Shown here one piece after another: positions 1 through 13,565 of a stretch of DNA of 64,000 nucleotides. Both the position numbers and the translations under genes were made by a program. How positions within the stretch are numbered: the first letter of the stretch is position 1; each line of letters starts with the position of its first letter. The stretch is from Microglena sp. YARC (taxonomy: Eukaryota; Chlorophyta; Chlorophyceae; Chlamydomonadales; Chlamydomonadaceae), in NCBI GenBank assembly GCA_022414725.1, contig CM039462.1, positions 175,487,236-175,551,235 on the forward strand, given 5' to 3'. The notes below the pieces were generated by a model. That model was not told the DNA's origin, did not search any database, and worked only from the letters and a program-made list of their open reading frames with translations.

Positions 1-1240
1 GATCAGAGTTTCAAAAACCATATTGGATGCCTCTGGACCTTGCCTGTATGACCACGTTTTTACCTTGCTGCTTGAATAAGTTGTGGACGAAACAACCACG
101 GCAGGTTTGTTAAAGGGAAGGGTACTTGAAAATCTACTTTTTGAGAAGTACGGTAAGTATTCTCAAGTTTTTCGTTTCATGAGCCAAAGTCTACATTTCA
201 TGGGCCAAAATCTACGTTAACAACGTGTTAAACCCTGCAGACTCTGCGTTCAATACGTGAAATGTATCGTTGTCAACAGCCCTGGAGGCCGGGACCCTGG
301 TGCACATTGCGGAAGTTGGCTTAGGAAACGTGTCTGATGTGTCATGCACCCCTTAGACTCCCTGATATTCTACTTTTTGTATGTACTCGAAGCACGCTAT
401 GTTTCATGAGTTGACTCACGAGTCATCTCATGAAGGGGAACATGATGCTGTGTTGTTGAGCTTTGGTTTTACCACACAGCCATCTGATCAGTGGCTATGT
501 GTTAAAACCACATCTTAGCAAACAATGGGCTTTGGTTTCTTTGATCGAGTGAGTCGTCTATTGGATTCTGGAACCATTCAAGACGAACATTATGTGGCCT
601 TGTAATGTACTGACGAATCATTATTGAAATCGAGAAGAACGTATCTAAACCTGATTTCTCATGCTGAGAGCAAAAGAAACTGAGACCGTCATCGAACATA
701 GGTAGTAGTATTGAACAGTCCGAGAAATGCTAAGACCAGAGGGTGGTCAGAGACTTCAGCCATCCTCATCCTCACATTAAGACTTCAGGAGAGGTGTGTT
801 TTAATAATGCACCTGTTGATATGAATTCCATTTTGAATAGAGTGGTAAGAGACTGTCTAGCTGGGGCTTGGTACACAGCCCAAGATGCCCGTGCAATAGG
901 CCAAGCTTCCCAAGCGACAGCCAGTCACGCCAAAACTACCGTAATGGAATGGCAGGGTTAGTCTGCCTGGAGACAGGGTAACTAACTTGGAGCTAGGAAA
1001 ATTTATAAAAAATGCGACAATACTCGCACAATTAAATTATCATCTCAGATGAGATGATGATTTACTGTAATTTGATTGTAGAATTAAATGATCACTGTAG
1101 CACGACCTCAGGCCCTGAGGGCCCCCGTCGGTAAAACGATTGTTTGAGGTTCAGTTCATCAGTGTTTTTTCTTTTTAAGCCCTTCCTACGACGGTTGGGG
1201 GAGTCCCTTTGGACTATTTGGCCTACCCATGGACTGTAAC
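1..1240. other. 3' flank of gene M, no gene recognised
   Basis: No convincing coding region is visible. The open frames at 502-699 (minus) and 743-961 (plus) are short, have no splice context and resemble no family I know. The stretch holds AT-rich sequence and direct repeats of a 'catgag/ctcatga' type around 400-440. A dispersed repeat end begins near 1160. Confidence 0.5.
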
Positions 1241-1316
1241 ATACATACATACATACATACATACATACATACATACATACATACATACATACATACATAC
1301 ATACATACATACATAG
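1160..1316 (+). repeat. SINE-like 3' end ('GGACTGTAA' family) with an ACAT microsatellite tail
   Basis: The sequence reads 'ggttggggGAGTCCCTTTGG', then a short hairpin around 'ctatttggcc', then 'catggactgtaaCATACAT' running into about 18 copies of ACAT. Related ends occur at 25555-25625, 26700-26775, 45475-45535 and 50480-50535 (plus), and at 44705-44760, 48290-48350 and 50215-50275 (minus). A conserved end followed by a variable simple repeat is typical of the 3' end of a non-LTR element or SINE. The 5' part is not defined. Confidence 0.5.
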
Positions 1317-1411
1317 GGACAGAGTCACAGAACAATAAAGACAAATAGCTGAAAACACCGCCGCAAAAGGGAGGCTCCGCCCCAAAACACCGAAATATCT
1401 CCACTTATTAT

Positions 1412-1561
1412 AAGGGAATGGCAATATGATATTGTATGATTTCATATGATGCCGGCAGTCTGACTAGGCAAAATTTACCATTTATGTACAATATCATCTG
1501 GTGCAATTTGTACGATATCATACTCGCCTTCAGTCGACATCATAAGATATGCCGGTCCCTA
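1412..1561. mobile_element. hAT-like MITE, family A, with 8-bp target duplication
   Basis: A non-coding element of 150 bp. Its imperfect terminal inverted repeats read AAGGGAATGGCA at one end and TGCCGGTCCCTA at the other. It is rich in palindromic ATATGAT/ATCATATGAT motifs. The 8 bp CTTATTAT flank it at 1404-1411 and 1562-1569. An 8-bp target duplication with ends of the form YARNG fits the hAT superfamily. Relatives lie at 33651-33806, 46648-46800 and 48546-48712. No transposase is present, so it would be non-autonomous. Confidence 0.75.
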
Positions 1562-1569
1562 CTTATTAT

Positions 1570-2184
1570 GCCTACCTCGCCATCTTCTAAATAGTGGCAA
1601 TCATACTTAACCGCAGTTATTTTATTTCTATGCGCCATAATTTTCAAACAGCAACCTTCAACAATATTGGCCCAAACGAGTAGAGGATCTTAAACTTTGG
1701 ATTGTTCCCCAATAATAAAGTGGAGGGCTAAGATTAAGGCTAGCCATGTTTACTATACGGTTCAAATAAATGGCCAAATAAATGCCCCGTAGCGTTTGTA
1801 TGACAGGTGTACACAGTATTTCTATGCATCCCTAAATCTCATCATACATCCCCAAGAGCCAGCACTCAGCTTGAACATATGTTTTGATGAGGGTCGATAT
1901 CATGAATTCAATGATTGACTGAGGGGGTTGGCACTTGGCAGTCTCTGCTGGATCCCTGTCACTTTAATGGATTGAGGAGGCCATAAGCTAGGGATAAACC
2001 AACCAAGTGATCTGGAGCCGAGGCCAGAGGTCACTCTAAGTCTGACAAGTATAAGAAAGAGCTAACATATGTATAGCTATATATACTTCTATATATACCT
2101 ATACTACCTATATATACCTATATTGGACTTTGACATCACATATTTGAATTGTGTTGGGAACTTAGGGGTGCCCAACTGCCAACC
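1570..2184. other. 3' flanking sequence of gene M, no gene seen
   Basis: AT-rich DNA with a short run of 'tatatacctata' repeats at about 2070-2125. It lies directly downstream of the stop codon of gene M, so it should contain the 3' UTR and polyadenylation signal. I cannot point to a specific signal with confidence. Confidence 0.4.
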
Positions 2185-2283
2185 CTACTGATCCCTGCCA
2201 AGCAATGTACTGTCGCGCTTAGCCAAGACCTTGTCAATGGCTTTACTGATGATCGGATCCACGTCTTGTATTGGTTCCAAGGC
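2185..2283 (-). CDS. Gene M exon 8 (terminal exon)
   Basis: The acceptor TTTCCTATTTGCCAG lies just above 2283. The exon is phase 0, 32 codons plus TAG. The peptide begins ALEPIQDVDPII and ends in a short Lys/Arg/Asp-rich tail. It continues exon 7, which also ends in phase 0. The preceding intron is about 6.8 kb and holds the composite repeat and the minisatellite. Confidence 0.6.
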   Translation of the reverse strand, partial: ALEPIQDVDPIISKAIDKVLAKRDSTLLGRDQ

Positions 2284-5200
2284 CTGGCAAATAGGAAACA
2301 TGTGTGTCAGTCAACTGGGGTGGGAATATGATTCCATGGGTAGGTGGTGTTGGGCCCAGTGCAAGCAAACGGGCTGACCCCCTCAACCTCACGCCTTGTC
2401 ATAAGGTGTACTATATATTTATTTCATGTGTAGGTTTGAAAGGTTATTAAATGCGCAGCTACCATCGGATCTGATGAGAATGGAGTGCAATCAAAATCAA
2501 TCTGATGAGAATGGAGTGCAATCAAAACCAATCTGACGAGAATGGAGTGCAATCAAAATCAATCTGATCAGAATGGAGTGCAATCAAAATCAGTCTGATG
2601 AGAACGGAGTGCAATCAAAATCAGTCTGATCAGAATGGAGTGCAATCAAAATCAATCTGATCAGAATGGAGTGAAATCAAAATCAATCTGATGAGAATGG
2701 AGTGCAATCAAAATAATCAGTGTTGTCTATTGGGGTGCCTTCAATGGGTGCATGAATATAATTCCTAAAAATGGGGTGCAATTATCTTTGCTGGATCATG
2801 AAGACCCACAGTGAGATATCCTCCCGCCTGCCTTCCGTAGTTAATCCAGGAGCATGGATATTTGCTGGATCATGAAGACCCACTGTGAAATATGAGATAT
2901 ATAGTAGATAATCCAGGACCATCAGTCTTTGCTGGATCATGAAGACCCATGTGACCCATGTGACCCATGTGACCCATTTGCTGGATAATGAAGACCCACG
3001 TGACCAATGCTGGATCATAAAGAACCACTAGCATCTGAGCCCGTCATACCGATGGGCAGACCCCCGTGGCCACGTCAGCAACAGGTGTTGGAAAATCGAG
3101 ATCCGAGATTCGCTGCCGCCTGGGCGACAGGTCAGCAAGATATGAAACCAAAAGCCCAACTGCCTGGGCCAAAAGCCCCACCCCCCTGCATGTACGGGGC
3201 TCGCCACACACGTGACTCCGGAACGGGTAACTCCGAAACGGGCAACCTGAAACGGGTAATTCCGAAATAACTCCCCTGGCCACGTCAGCGGAAGGCAGCC
3301 AGCGAGCGGGCAAGAGTTAGAGCGCAGGAGAAGGAGAAGGGGAATGCTGCGACGGGGGGAGCTGCAAAGTTATTGGCAGTAGCAGCGACATTTGTGGGAA
3401 AGAGTTTGGGCAGACAAAGGGAGGCTGCACCGTTGAATATCGGGCGACTCAGCAGGCGGGGAGCACCGAAAATAGCAAAAGTGTGCATGAAAATTCGGGT
3501 ATCAGAACGGCTTGGCCCAGGAACTGCAAGAGAATTTCACAGAAGAGCAGCGAGAAGGAGTTGAAAACGACACCGGCTTCATCAGAGCAGCGCAAAGCAG
3601 CGCGGGGGGCGAACAGGTCGCAGGAAAATTTGGATACCAAGCCGGCTAACCTTGGACGGGTGGGTGGATGGGAGGAGGCAATCCTTCCTGTGGCTCCGGA
3701 AAATCGACATCCGAGACTCGCTGCCACCTGGGCGACAGGTCAGCAAGATATGGAACCAAAGCCCCAAGTGGCTAAGCCAAAAAGGGCTGAACACGCGCCG
3801 GGCACGCGCTCAACCCCGGACAACGCGCTATTATATATACTGATGACTAGCATCTGAGCCCGTCGTTCCGACGGGAGGACCACCCCCGTGGCCACGTCAG
3901 CGACAGGTCACGAAAAATCGAGATCCGAGACTCGCTGCCACCTGGGTAACCCCGAAACGACTCCCCTGGCCACGTCAGCGAAAGGCAGCCAGCGAGCTGG
4001 CAGGAGTGCGTGAGAGCGCAGGAGAAGGCCAACGGAATGCTGCGACGGGGGCAGCTGCATGCGAAGTTATTGACAGTGGCAGCGAAATCGGTGGGAAAGA
4101 GTTTGGGCAGATGGACAAAGGGAGGCTACACCGTTGAATATAGGGGGACTCAGGCAGCGAGCACCGAAAATAGCAGAAGTGCGAAGGAAAATTCGGGTAT
4201 GAGAACGGCTAGGCTCAGGAAATGCAAGAGAATTTCACAGAAGAGCAGCGAGAAGGAGTTGAAAACGACACCGGCTTCATGCATTGGAGCAGTGCAAAGC
4301 AGCGCAGGGGGTGAACAGGTCGGCGCAGGAAAAATCGGGCACCACTCAAGCCGGGTAACCTTGGACGGGTGGGTGGATGGGTGGTCGGCAGACAGGCAAT
4401 CGTTCCTGTGGCTGCGCCGAAAAATCGAGATCCCAGACTGGCTGCCACCTGGGCGACAAGTCGGCAAGATATGGAACCAAAACCCCAAGTTGCTAGGCCA
4501 AAAGGGGGCGACCACGCGCCGGGCACGCGCTAAACCTCCGACGCCTACTATCGCCCAACTTTATATAATAATATGACTAGCATCTGAGCCCGTCGTACCG
4601 ACGGGAGGACCCCTGTGGCCACGTCAGCGACAGGTGTCGGAAAATCGAGATCCGAGAATCACTGCCGCCTGGGCGACAGGTCAGCAAGATATGAAACCAG
4701 AAGCCCAACTGCCTGGGCCAAAAGCCCCACCCCCCTGCATGTACGGGGCTCGCCACACACGTGACTCCGGAACGGGTAACTCCGAAACGGGCAACCTGAA
4801 ACGGGTAATTCCGAAACAACTCCCCTGGCCACGTCAGCGGAAGGCAGCCAGCAAGCGGGCAAGAGTTAGAGCGCAGGAGAAGGAGAAGGGGAATGCTGCG
4901 ACGGGGGGAGCTGCAAAGTTATTGGCAGTGGCAGCGACATTTGTGGGAAAGAGTTTGGGCAGACAAAGGGAGGCTGCACCGTTGAATATCGGGCGACTCA
5001 GCAGGCGGGGAGCACCGAAAATAGCAAAAGTGCGCATGAAAATTCGGGTATCAGAACGGCTTGGCCCAGGAACTGCAAGAGAATTTCACAGAAGAGCAGC
5101 GAGAAGGAGTTGAAAACGACACCGGCTTCATCAGAGCAGCGCAAAGCAGCGCGGGGGGCGAACAGGTCGCAGGAAAATTTGGATACCAAGCCGGCTAACC

Positions 5201-8200
5201 TTGGACGGGTGGGTGGATGGGAGGAGGCAATCCTTCCTGTGGCTCCGGAAAATCGAGATCCGAGACTCGCTGCCACCTGGGCGACAGGTCAGCAAGATAT
5301 GGAACCAAAGCCCCAAGTAGCTAAGCCAAAAAGGGCTGAACACGCGCCGGGCACGCGCTCAACCCCGGACAACGCGCTATTATATATACTGATGACTAGC
5401 ATCTGAGCCCGTCGTTCCGACGGGAGAACCACCCCCGTGGCCACGTCAGCGACAGGTCTCGACCCCCGTGGCCACGTCAGCGACAGGTCTCGGAAAATCG
5501 AGATCCGAAAACGGGTAACTCCGAAACGGGTTATTCCGAAACCACTGCCCCTGGCCACGTCAGCGAATGGCAGCCAGCGAGCTGGCAGGAGTGCGTGAGA
5601 GCGCAGGAGAAGGCCAACGGAATGCTGCGACGGGGGGAGCTGCATGCGAGTTATTGGCAGTGGCAGCGAAATCGGTGGGAAAGAGTTTGGGCAGATGGAC
5701 AAAGGGAGGCTACACCGATGAATATCAGGTGGCTCAGGCAGCGAGCACCGAAAATAGCAGAAGTGCGAAGGAAAATTCGGGTATGAGAACGGCTAGGCTC
5801 AGGAACTGCAAGAGAATTTCACAGAAGAGCAGCGAGAAGGAGTTGAAAACGACACCGGCTTCATTGGAGCAGTGCAAAGCAGCGCAGGGGGTGAACAGGT
5901 CGGCGCAGGAAAAATCGGGCACCAAGCCAGGTAACCTTGGACGGGTGGGGGTGCAGGTGGGTGGACGGCAGACAGGCAATCGTTCCTGTAAAAAAATCGA
6001 GATCCCAGACTGGCTGCCACCTGGGCGACAGGTCGGCAAGATATGGAACCAAAACCCCAAGCGGCCAGGCCAAAAGGCGCCGACCACGCGCCGGGCACGC
6101 GCTATACCTCGGACGCCCAACTTTATATATACTGATGATGATGATGATGATGATGATGACTAGCACTGAGCCCGTCGTACCGACGGGAGGACCCCCGTGG
6201 CCACGTCAGCGACAGGTCTCGGAAAATCGAGATCCGAAAACGGGTAACTCCGAAACGACTCCCCTGGCCACGTCAGGGAAAGGCAGCCAGCGAGCGGGCA
6301 GAAGTGAGAGCGCAGGAAAAGGAGAAGGGAATGCTGCGACGGGGGGAGCTGCATGCGAAGTTATTAACAGTGGCAGCGAAAATTGTGGGAAAGAGTTTGG
6401 GCAGACAAAGGGAGGCTACACTGTTGAATATAGGGGGACTCAGGCAGCGAGCACCGAAAATAGCAGAAGTGCAAAGCAGCGCAGAGGTTGAACAGGTCGC
6501 AGGAAAATTCAGGCACCAAGCCAGCTAACCTTGGACGGGTGGGTGGATGGCAGGAGGCAGGAGCGTTCCTGTGGCGCCGAAAAATCGAGATCCGAGACTC
6601 GCTGCCACCTGGGCGACAGGTCGGCAAGATATGGAACCAAAGCCCCAAGTGGCCAGGCCAAAAGGGGCCGAACACGCGCCGGGCACGCGCTATACCCTCG
6701 ACGCCTACTACGCGCTATTATATATACTGATGACTAGCATCTGAGCCCGTCGTACCGACGGGTTGATCCCCCTGGCCACGTCAGCGACAGGTCTCGGAAA
6801 ATCGAGATCCGAGACTCGCTGCCACCTGGGCGACAGGTCAGCAAGATATGGAACCAAAAACCCAACTGCCTGGGCCCAAAGGGGGTGAACACGCGCCGGA
6901 CACGCGCTATACCCTGGACAACCTACTACTGCCCAACTTTATATATACTGATGATGATGATGACTAGCATCTGAGCCCGTCGTACCGACGGGTTGATCCC
7001 CGTGGCCATGTCAGCAACAGGTCTCGGAAAATCGAGATCCGAGACTCGCTGCCACCTGGGCGACAGGTCAGCAAGATATGGAACCAAAAACCCAACTGCC
7101 TGGGCCAAGAGGAGGTGAACACGCGCCGGACACGCGCTATACCCCGGACAACCTGCTATCGCCCAACTTTATATATACTGATGATGATGATGATGATGAT
7201 GACTAGCATCTGAGCCCGTCGTACCGACGGGTTGATCCCCCTGGCCACGTCAGCGACAGGTCTCGGAAAATCGAGATCCGAGACTCGCTGCCACCTGGGC
7301 GACAGGTCAGCAAGATATGGAACCAAAAACCCAACTGCCTGGGCCCAAAGGGGGTGAACACGCGCCGGACACGCGCTATACCCTGGACAACCTACTACTG
7401 CCCAACTTTATATATACTGATGATGATGATGACTAGCATCTGAGCCCGTCGTACCGACGGGTTGATCCCCGTGGCCATGTCAGCAACAGGTCTCAGAAAA
7501 TCGAGATCCGAGACTCGCTGCCACCTGGGCGACAGGTCAGCAAGATATGGAACCAAAAACCCAACTGCCTGGGCCAAGAGGAGGTGAACACGCGCCGGAC
7601 ACGCGCTATACCCCGGACAACCTACTATCGCCCAACTTTATATATACTGATGATGATGATGATGATGACTAGCATCTGAGCCCGTCGTACCGACGGATTG
7701 ATCCCCGTGGCCACGTCAGCGACAGGTCTCGGAAAATCGAGATCCGAGACTCGCTGCCACCTGGGCGACAGGTCAGCAAGATATGGAACCAAAAACCCAA
7801 CTGCCTGGGCCCAAAGGGGGTGAACACGCGCCGGACACGCGCTACACCCTGGACAACCTACTACCGCCCAACTTTATATATACTGATGATGATGATGACT
7901 AGCATCTGAGCCCGTCGTACCGACGGGTTGATCCCCGTGGCCACGTCAGCAACAGGTCTCGGAAAATCGAGATCCGAGACTCGCTGCCACCTGGGCGACA
8001 GGTCAGCAAGATATGGAACCAAAGCTCCAAGTGGCTAGGCCAAAAAGGGCTGAACACGCGCCAGGCACGCGCTTAACCCCGGACAACGCGTTTTTATACA
8101 TACTGATGATGACTAGAATTGAGCTCGTCGTTCTGACGGGAGGACCCCCGTGGCCACCTGGGCAACAGGTCAGCAAGATATGGAACCAATGCCCCAAGTG

Positions 8201-11200
8201 GATAGGCCAAAAGGGGCCGGACACGCGCTAAACCCCGGACAACGGACTATTATATATAGGATGTGACCCATGTGACCAATGATGGATCATGAAGAACCAT
8301 GTGACCCTTGAGACCAATGTGACCAACGCTGGATCATGAAGACCCATGTGTCCCATGTGACCAATGTGACCCATTTGCTGGATCATGAAGACCCATGTGT
8401 CCCATGTGACCCATGTGACCAATGCTGGATCATGAAGACCCATGTGACCCATGTGACCAATGCTGGATCATGAAGACCCCTGTGACCCCTGTGACCAATG
8501 TAACCAGTGCTGGATCATGTAGACCCATGTGACCAATGCTGGATTATGAAGACCCATGTGACCCCTGTGACCAATGCGACCAATGCTGGATCATGTAGAC
8601 CCATGTGACCAATGCTGGATCATGAAGACCCATGTGACCCCTGTGACCAATGCGACCAATGCTGGATCATGTAGACCCATGTGACCAATGCTGGATCATG
8701 AAGACCCATGTGACCCCTGTGACCAATGTGACCAACGCTGGATCATGTAGACCCATGTGACCAATGCTGGATCGTGAAGACCCATGTGACCCATGTGACC
8801 AATGCTGGATCATGAAGACCCATGTGACCCCTGTGACCAATGTGACCAACGCTGGATCATGTTGACCCATGTGACCAATGCTGGATCGTGAAGACCCATG
8901 TGACCCACGTGACCAATGCTGGATCATGAAGACCCATGTGACCAATGTGACCCATTTGCTGGATCATGAAGACCCATGTGACCAATGCTGGATCTTAAAT
9001 ACCCATGTGACCCATGTGACGAAAGCTGGATCATGAAGACCCACCTTGACTGTGACCTCCAGCTCAGACAGGCTCATTTCTGGTAATTGTCGCTTAACCA
9101 AGGCTTGGCAGCAGAGTACAGCAGCTCGCTTGTTGTAGTATCGCAATGTTGCCAGGGCATACAAGGAGTTGCAGGCCTCTGAAGGACTGCCAGAGGATAC
9201 AAGGATCACAGGGTTGTTGGGATTGGTACATAAAAGGGCATACAGAGAGTTGCAGGTTTCTGAAGGGCTGCCAGGGGATACGAGGATCACAGGGTTGTTG
9301 GCATTGGTATAAAAAGGCAATTCAAAGAGTTGCAGGCCTCTGAAGGGCTGCCAGGGGATACGAGGATCATAAGGTTGTTGACATTGGTAAAAACAAAACC
9401 CTCCCGTACGCCGCAGCTGGGGAAAGTCACCATTGGCATTGGTAATCTAAAATAATAATATTGATGGTTGGCCCCAGTGAAAGCAAACGGGGTAGTGTCC
9501 TCAACCTCATGCCTTGTAAAAAGGAATACTATTTATTTATTTATTTATTTATTTATTGGAGTTGGTAATCCAAAGAGGCGAAGAGGCCAGGTATATACTG
9601 AGGCAAGCACAGAATTATGATGTTGGTCAAAAGAACATATGCTTGATAATAATGTAAATTCTACTTTTTACTTCATCTGCAGAATTTTGATTTAGATAGC
9701 TTGTGTGAAAGCTCTTGAGCTCCTCTTTCACAATATGCAATACAAATACAATTCTGCACAGACAATTTTGATTACATCGATTTGTAAACAAAAATACATA
9801 TGCAATGCAGGAGTGCATGCAATATTACTTTCAGGGCCTCACCTCAAGTTCCTAAACTTGTTCCCCATCCACCTGACCAACTCATTGAGCAGCAGTGTAT
9901 CGCGGTATTGTAGGCAGGCCAGCGATACAACAATGGATGCCAGCGACGAGCCCTTGAATGAGTGAACCTTGATGCGCACCACCTTGGACAGCTGCTCCAT
10001 TAGCTCCTTTGGCGCCAGGCCAGCATCAGCCAGGATCGTGTATGCTTGGGCTAAGCCGGGCATGCTAAGGAGACCAACCTAAGCATAATGAAGTGGGGGC
10101 ACAGACAGGATATTGCTTGAAGCATACATATATACAACATGAATTTATATAAAAAAGTAATATTATTGTGACACAATAATAATACCGGTATTAGTTAATA
10201 TTAGTTTTTCAAACACTTATGTAAGTTGCCGTTCCCTACTGATATACCATGTAACATAAACAAACAGGGTCATGTATGCTTGGGCTAAGCGGGGCATGCT
10301 TAGGAGACCAACCTAAGGAAGAGGACGGGAGCACAGGGAGGATATTCCTTGATGCATAAACATATAGAAGAGGTTGACTAGGCTAAGGAGACCAACCTAA
10401 GCATGAGGATGGGAACACAGGGAGGATATTGCTTGATGCATACACATTTACAAACAGGATGCCTTGGTTTTGCCAATATCCTCAACATTGCCATCTCAAT
10501 TCCATCAAATGCACTTGAATGAGGATTGAACCTGCAAGATCTTATTCCTGATGAGCCACAGCAAAATAGGTTGAGACTATATTTGACTGCTATACTGAGG
10601 ATCCTTGTCTCTGGGGAAGATACCAGACGGGGAACAGTCTGAAGGCTGATATACCCTGTAACACAAAAAAAACAAGCCTACGTATAACTAGGAAAAGGCT
10701 AAGTACGTTATTATTAGTTAATACATAATATAAGTGAATGTTAGTTAATATAAGAGTGACTAGCCGTCTCACCATAATTTTTATTTTACTTTTGGAATTA
10801 TGTTATTGTGACACTATAATAAAATTAGTAAATAATGGTTTTTCAAACACTTACTGGCCCCCTTTCAAGCTTATCCATGGGCCATCTTAGTATTAGTACA
10901 CTTATATTAGTTGCCCTTCCCAACAGATATACCATGTTACATAAACAAACCAAGCCTACGTATAACCCATAACCCACAACCCACAACAATTATTACCCAG
11001 CCCATACTATGTGCTGAATAGCAGACAGAGAAACACTTATTCTTCCATACCGTATACACGTGTCATCCTGTGCAGGGTTGTGTAGTACGGATACGGTACG
11101 GGTTTTATACGTGAGTACGGTTTGAGTACTGTACGTGTTTTAGTATTATAACATTCCCTGACCTGGAAACCTTTTTTTCTTCCTAATTAGACCTCAGTTT

Positions 11201-13516
11201 CAGTTGGAAACATGTAGAGGGCATTCCGGGATTTTCAGTGGTATGCTGATCATGTCCAAATTTGATGGCAGCAAAAAAGTATGCAACTTTATATCATGGA
11301 ACTGACTATGTAAGAGTGTCGTGAGTACGGACCGTACGCGTACTCAATTTTCAGAAAAACGAGTACGGTCTGGATTTTAGGTGCGTGCTGTCCGTAATAC
11401 ACAAACCTGATCCTGTGGCTATTTTTTCTTCTTCTGTGTGACGCATCGCAAATTGAGTGACTCAGTGCGACTCAGTGTGACCCCATTGCGACTCGCTGCC
11501 CCCTAAAGCCCCGGGGGCTCCGCACTCCGCCCTATCCCGTGCTACGCCACAATCCTGATATCAGGCTTGCGTCGCAGCTTTTGCTACACAACCGGACCTA
11601 CAGAAAGTTGAAAACAAACAGAGCTGTGTGCGTCAGTCACCTGCGTCACCACTTCATACCATCATCTATAAGAACAAAACATCAACACCAAGCAACAGGG
11701 TATTAATATCCCCATATCGGTGGTCACCAGAGCGTCAGCAGAGCTTTTTCCGCTACCAGTAGCGATCACTACCTGGAAACCTGTTTAGGCCAAAGCTTCC
11801 ACTACCATGAGACCCAAATTGCGGCCCCGCTCCCCGCCCCCCTCGGGCCCGCCCTCCAGGCTGCCTACCCTAATCGCTACCAGGAACCCTATCTCGAAAG
11901 ACACCAAATCCCTGATTGCTACCAGAGGACCCCTTTTCTGAAACTGAAAACAATTATGTGCGTTACCTCTTCATTCCGTCACCAGAAAGAATAAAAACTC
12001 ACCACCAAGCAGCAGGACATTAATTTACACAGATATCCAGATTGTTGGTCCCCTCACACAACAGCATGATGCCAACCAATCACAGCCCGGCCATCCACAA
12101 TGACAATGCATAGTTTTGGAGGCACGGTGACCAATCTTAAATGAAAGCTTCCTCCATGAAGCACGAGCTCACCAAGTTTAGGGTGGGGGCTCACACTCTG
12201 ACAATTAGCAGCATGTCACGTTATCACCTGAGACCACTCTGTCGCCATCCTGCCCCTGCAATGCGACACATGGGTCCGTCTAAACTAATCAGAAATGGCA
12301 CCCGAACAGCCTGGGCTCCACGCTTCGCGCTCTCTGAAGAAATGCCAAGAAATAAACATGGGAAAGCAACAAGTGATGTGCATATTTGGCACTTGCATCC
12401 CCCCCTCATGTATGTATGTATCTTACACACCAGGGGTAGCCAAATAAGGACATCCTGGGCTCCACGCTTCCCGCACCGTGTCGCTCAATTTGCGACGCGT
12501 CGCACGAAAATAAACAGTGGATGTCACATTCTCATCACCTGAGATAGGGCACGCTGCTCCAGTCTATATAACAGCAGAGCAAAATACGCAGTGGGTGTCA
12601 CATTCTCATCACCTGACATAGGGCACGTTGCTCCAGTCTATATGACAGCAGCGCATCTTGATGGTCCATTCGCTGGTAGGTCCACATGAGTCGCAACGAC
12701 TCCTCAGCACTCAGCAGCGAACACCACTTTACATCCCCCTTGAATAACTCAGCAACCTACACCGGTATCAGAAATGGATGAGTACATTTTTTAGGCAGAA
12801 AAGGATGATTACAATTCTTATTTTATGAAAGGAATTTCACCTCCGGAGGGGGGTCTCTTGCCACAAACCAGCGGCACCGAGGATTCAGTTCAAATGGTGT
12901 TGCCCAGGGATTTTGTATTCTGCTATATATAGAGATCGCTAGTTTTGACCCCGTTTTAGCGAAATCGTCGTTATAAAAAAGAAAAGTTTTTGTTTGCCCT
13001 AAATGGCCCTAAAAAGCTACAACAAGTTCTATGCAGCGTCGCCTGCGACGCTAAAAAATGGCGGAGAGTGATCGCGAGGGAGCGACAGGAGGCAGCGGAA
13101 GCGAGTTAGTTATGAGGCCGTTGGCTGACGTGTCGGGCTTCATCACGGTCAGGCGGATGGATGGACGGACAAATGGGTAACACTGGGGGCTCCCGCCCCC
13201 CAGAAGGGGGGGCTCCGCCATAAAGCGATGAAAAGCTATAAAAGATCTAAAACGCTGTTCCTGGAGGATGCCTAAAACCAAATAGCTAGAAAACCCCACT
13301 TTCAGGTTTGAAAATAAATCACTTGTGTTGCCACGCCTGCTAAGGAGTAGGCGCAATACGATAGTTCAACGATATAATAATATTATAGTCCAACGATGTA
13401 ATAATATAATAGTCCAACGATGTAATAAGATTATAGTCCAACGATGTAATAAGATTATAGTCCAACGATGTAATAATATAATAGTCCAACGATGTAATAA
13501 TATAATAGTCCAACAA

Positions 13517-13565
<49 letters not shown>

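Noticed and set aside
3007..6744. Many open frames of 60-198 codons
   Set aside because: They follow the composite repeat; frames and strands change from unit to unit and no protein is conserved over the units.
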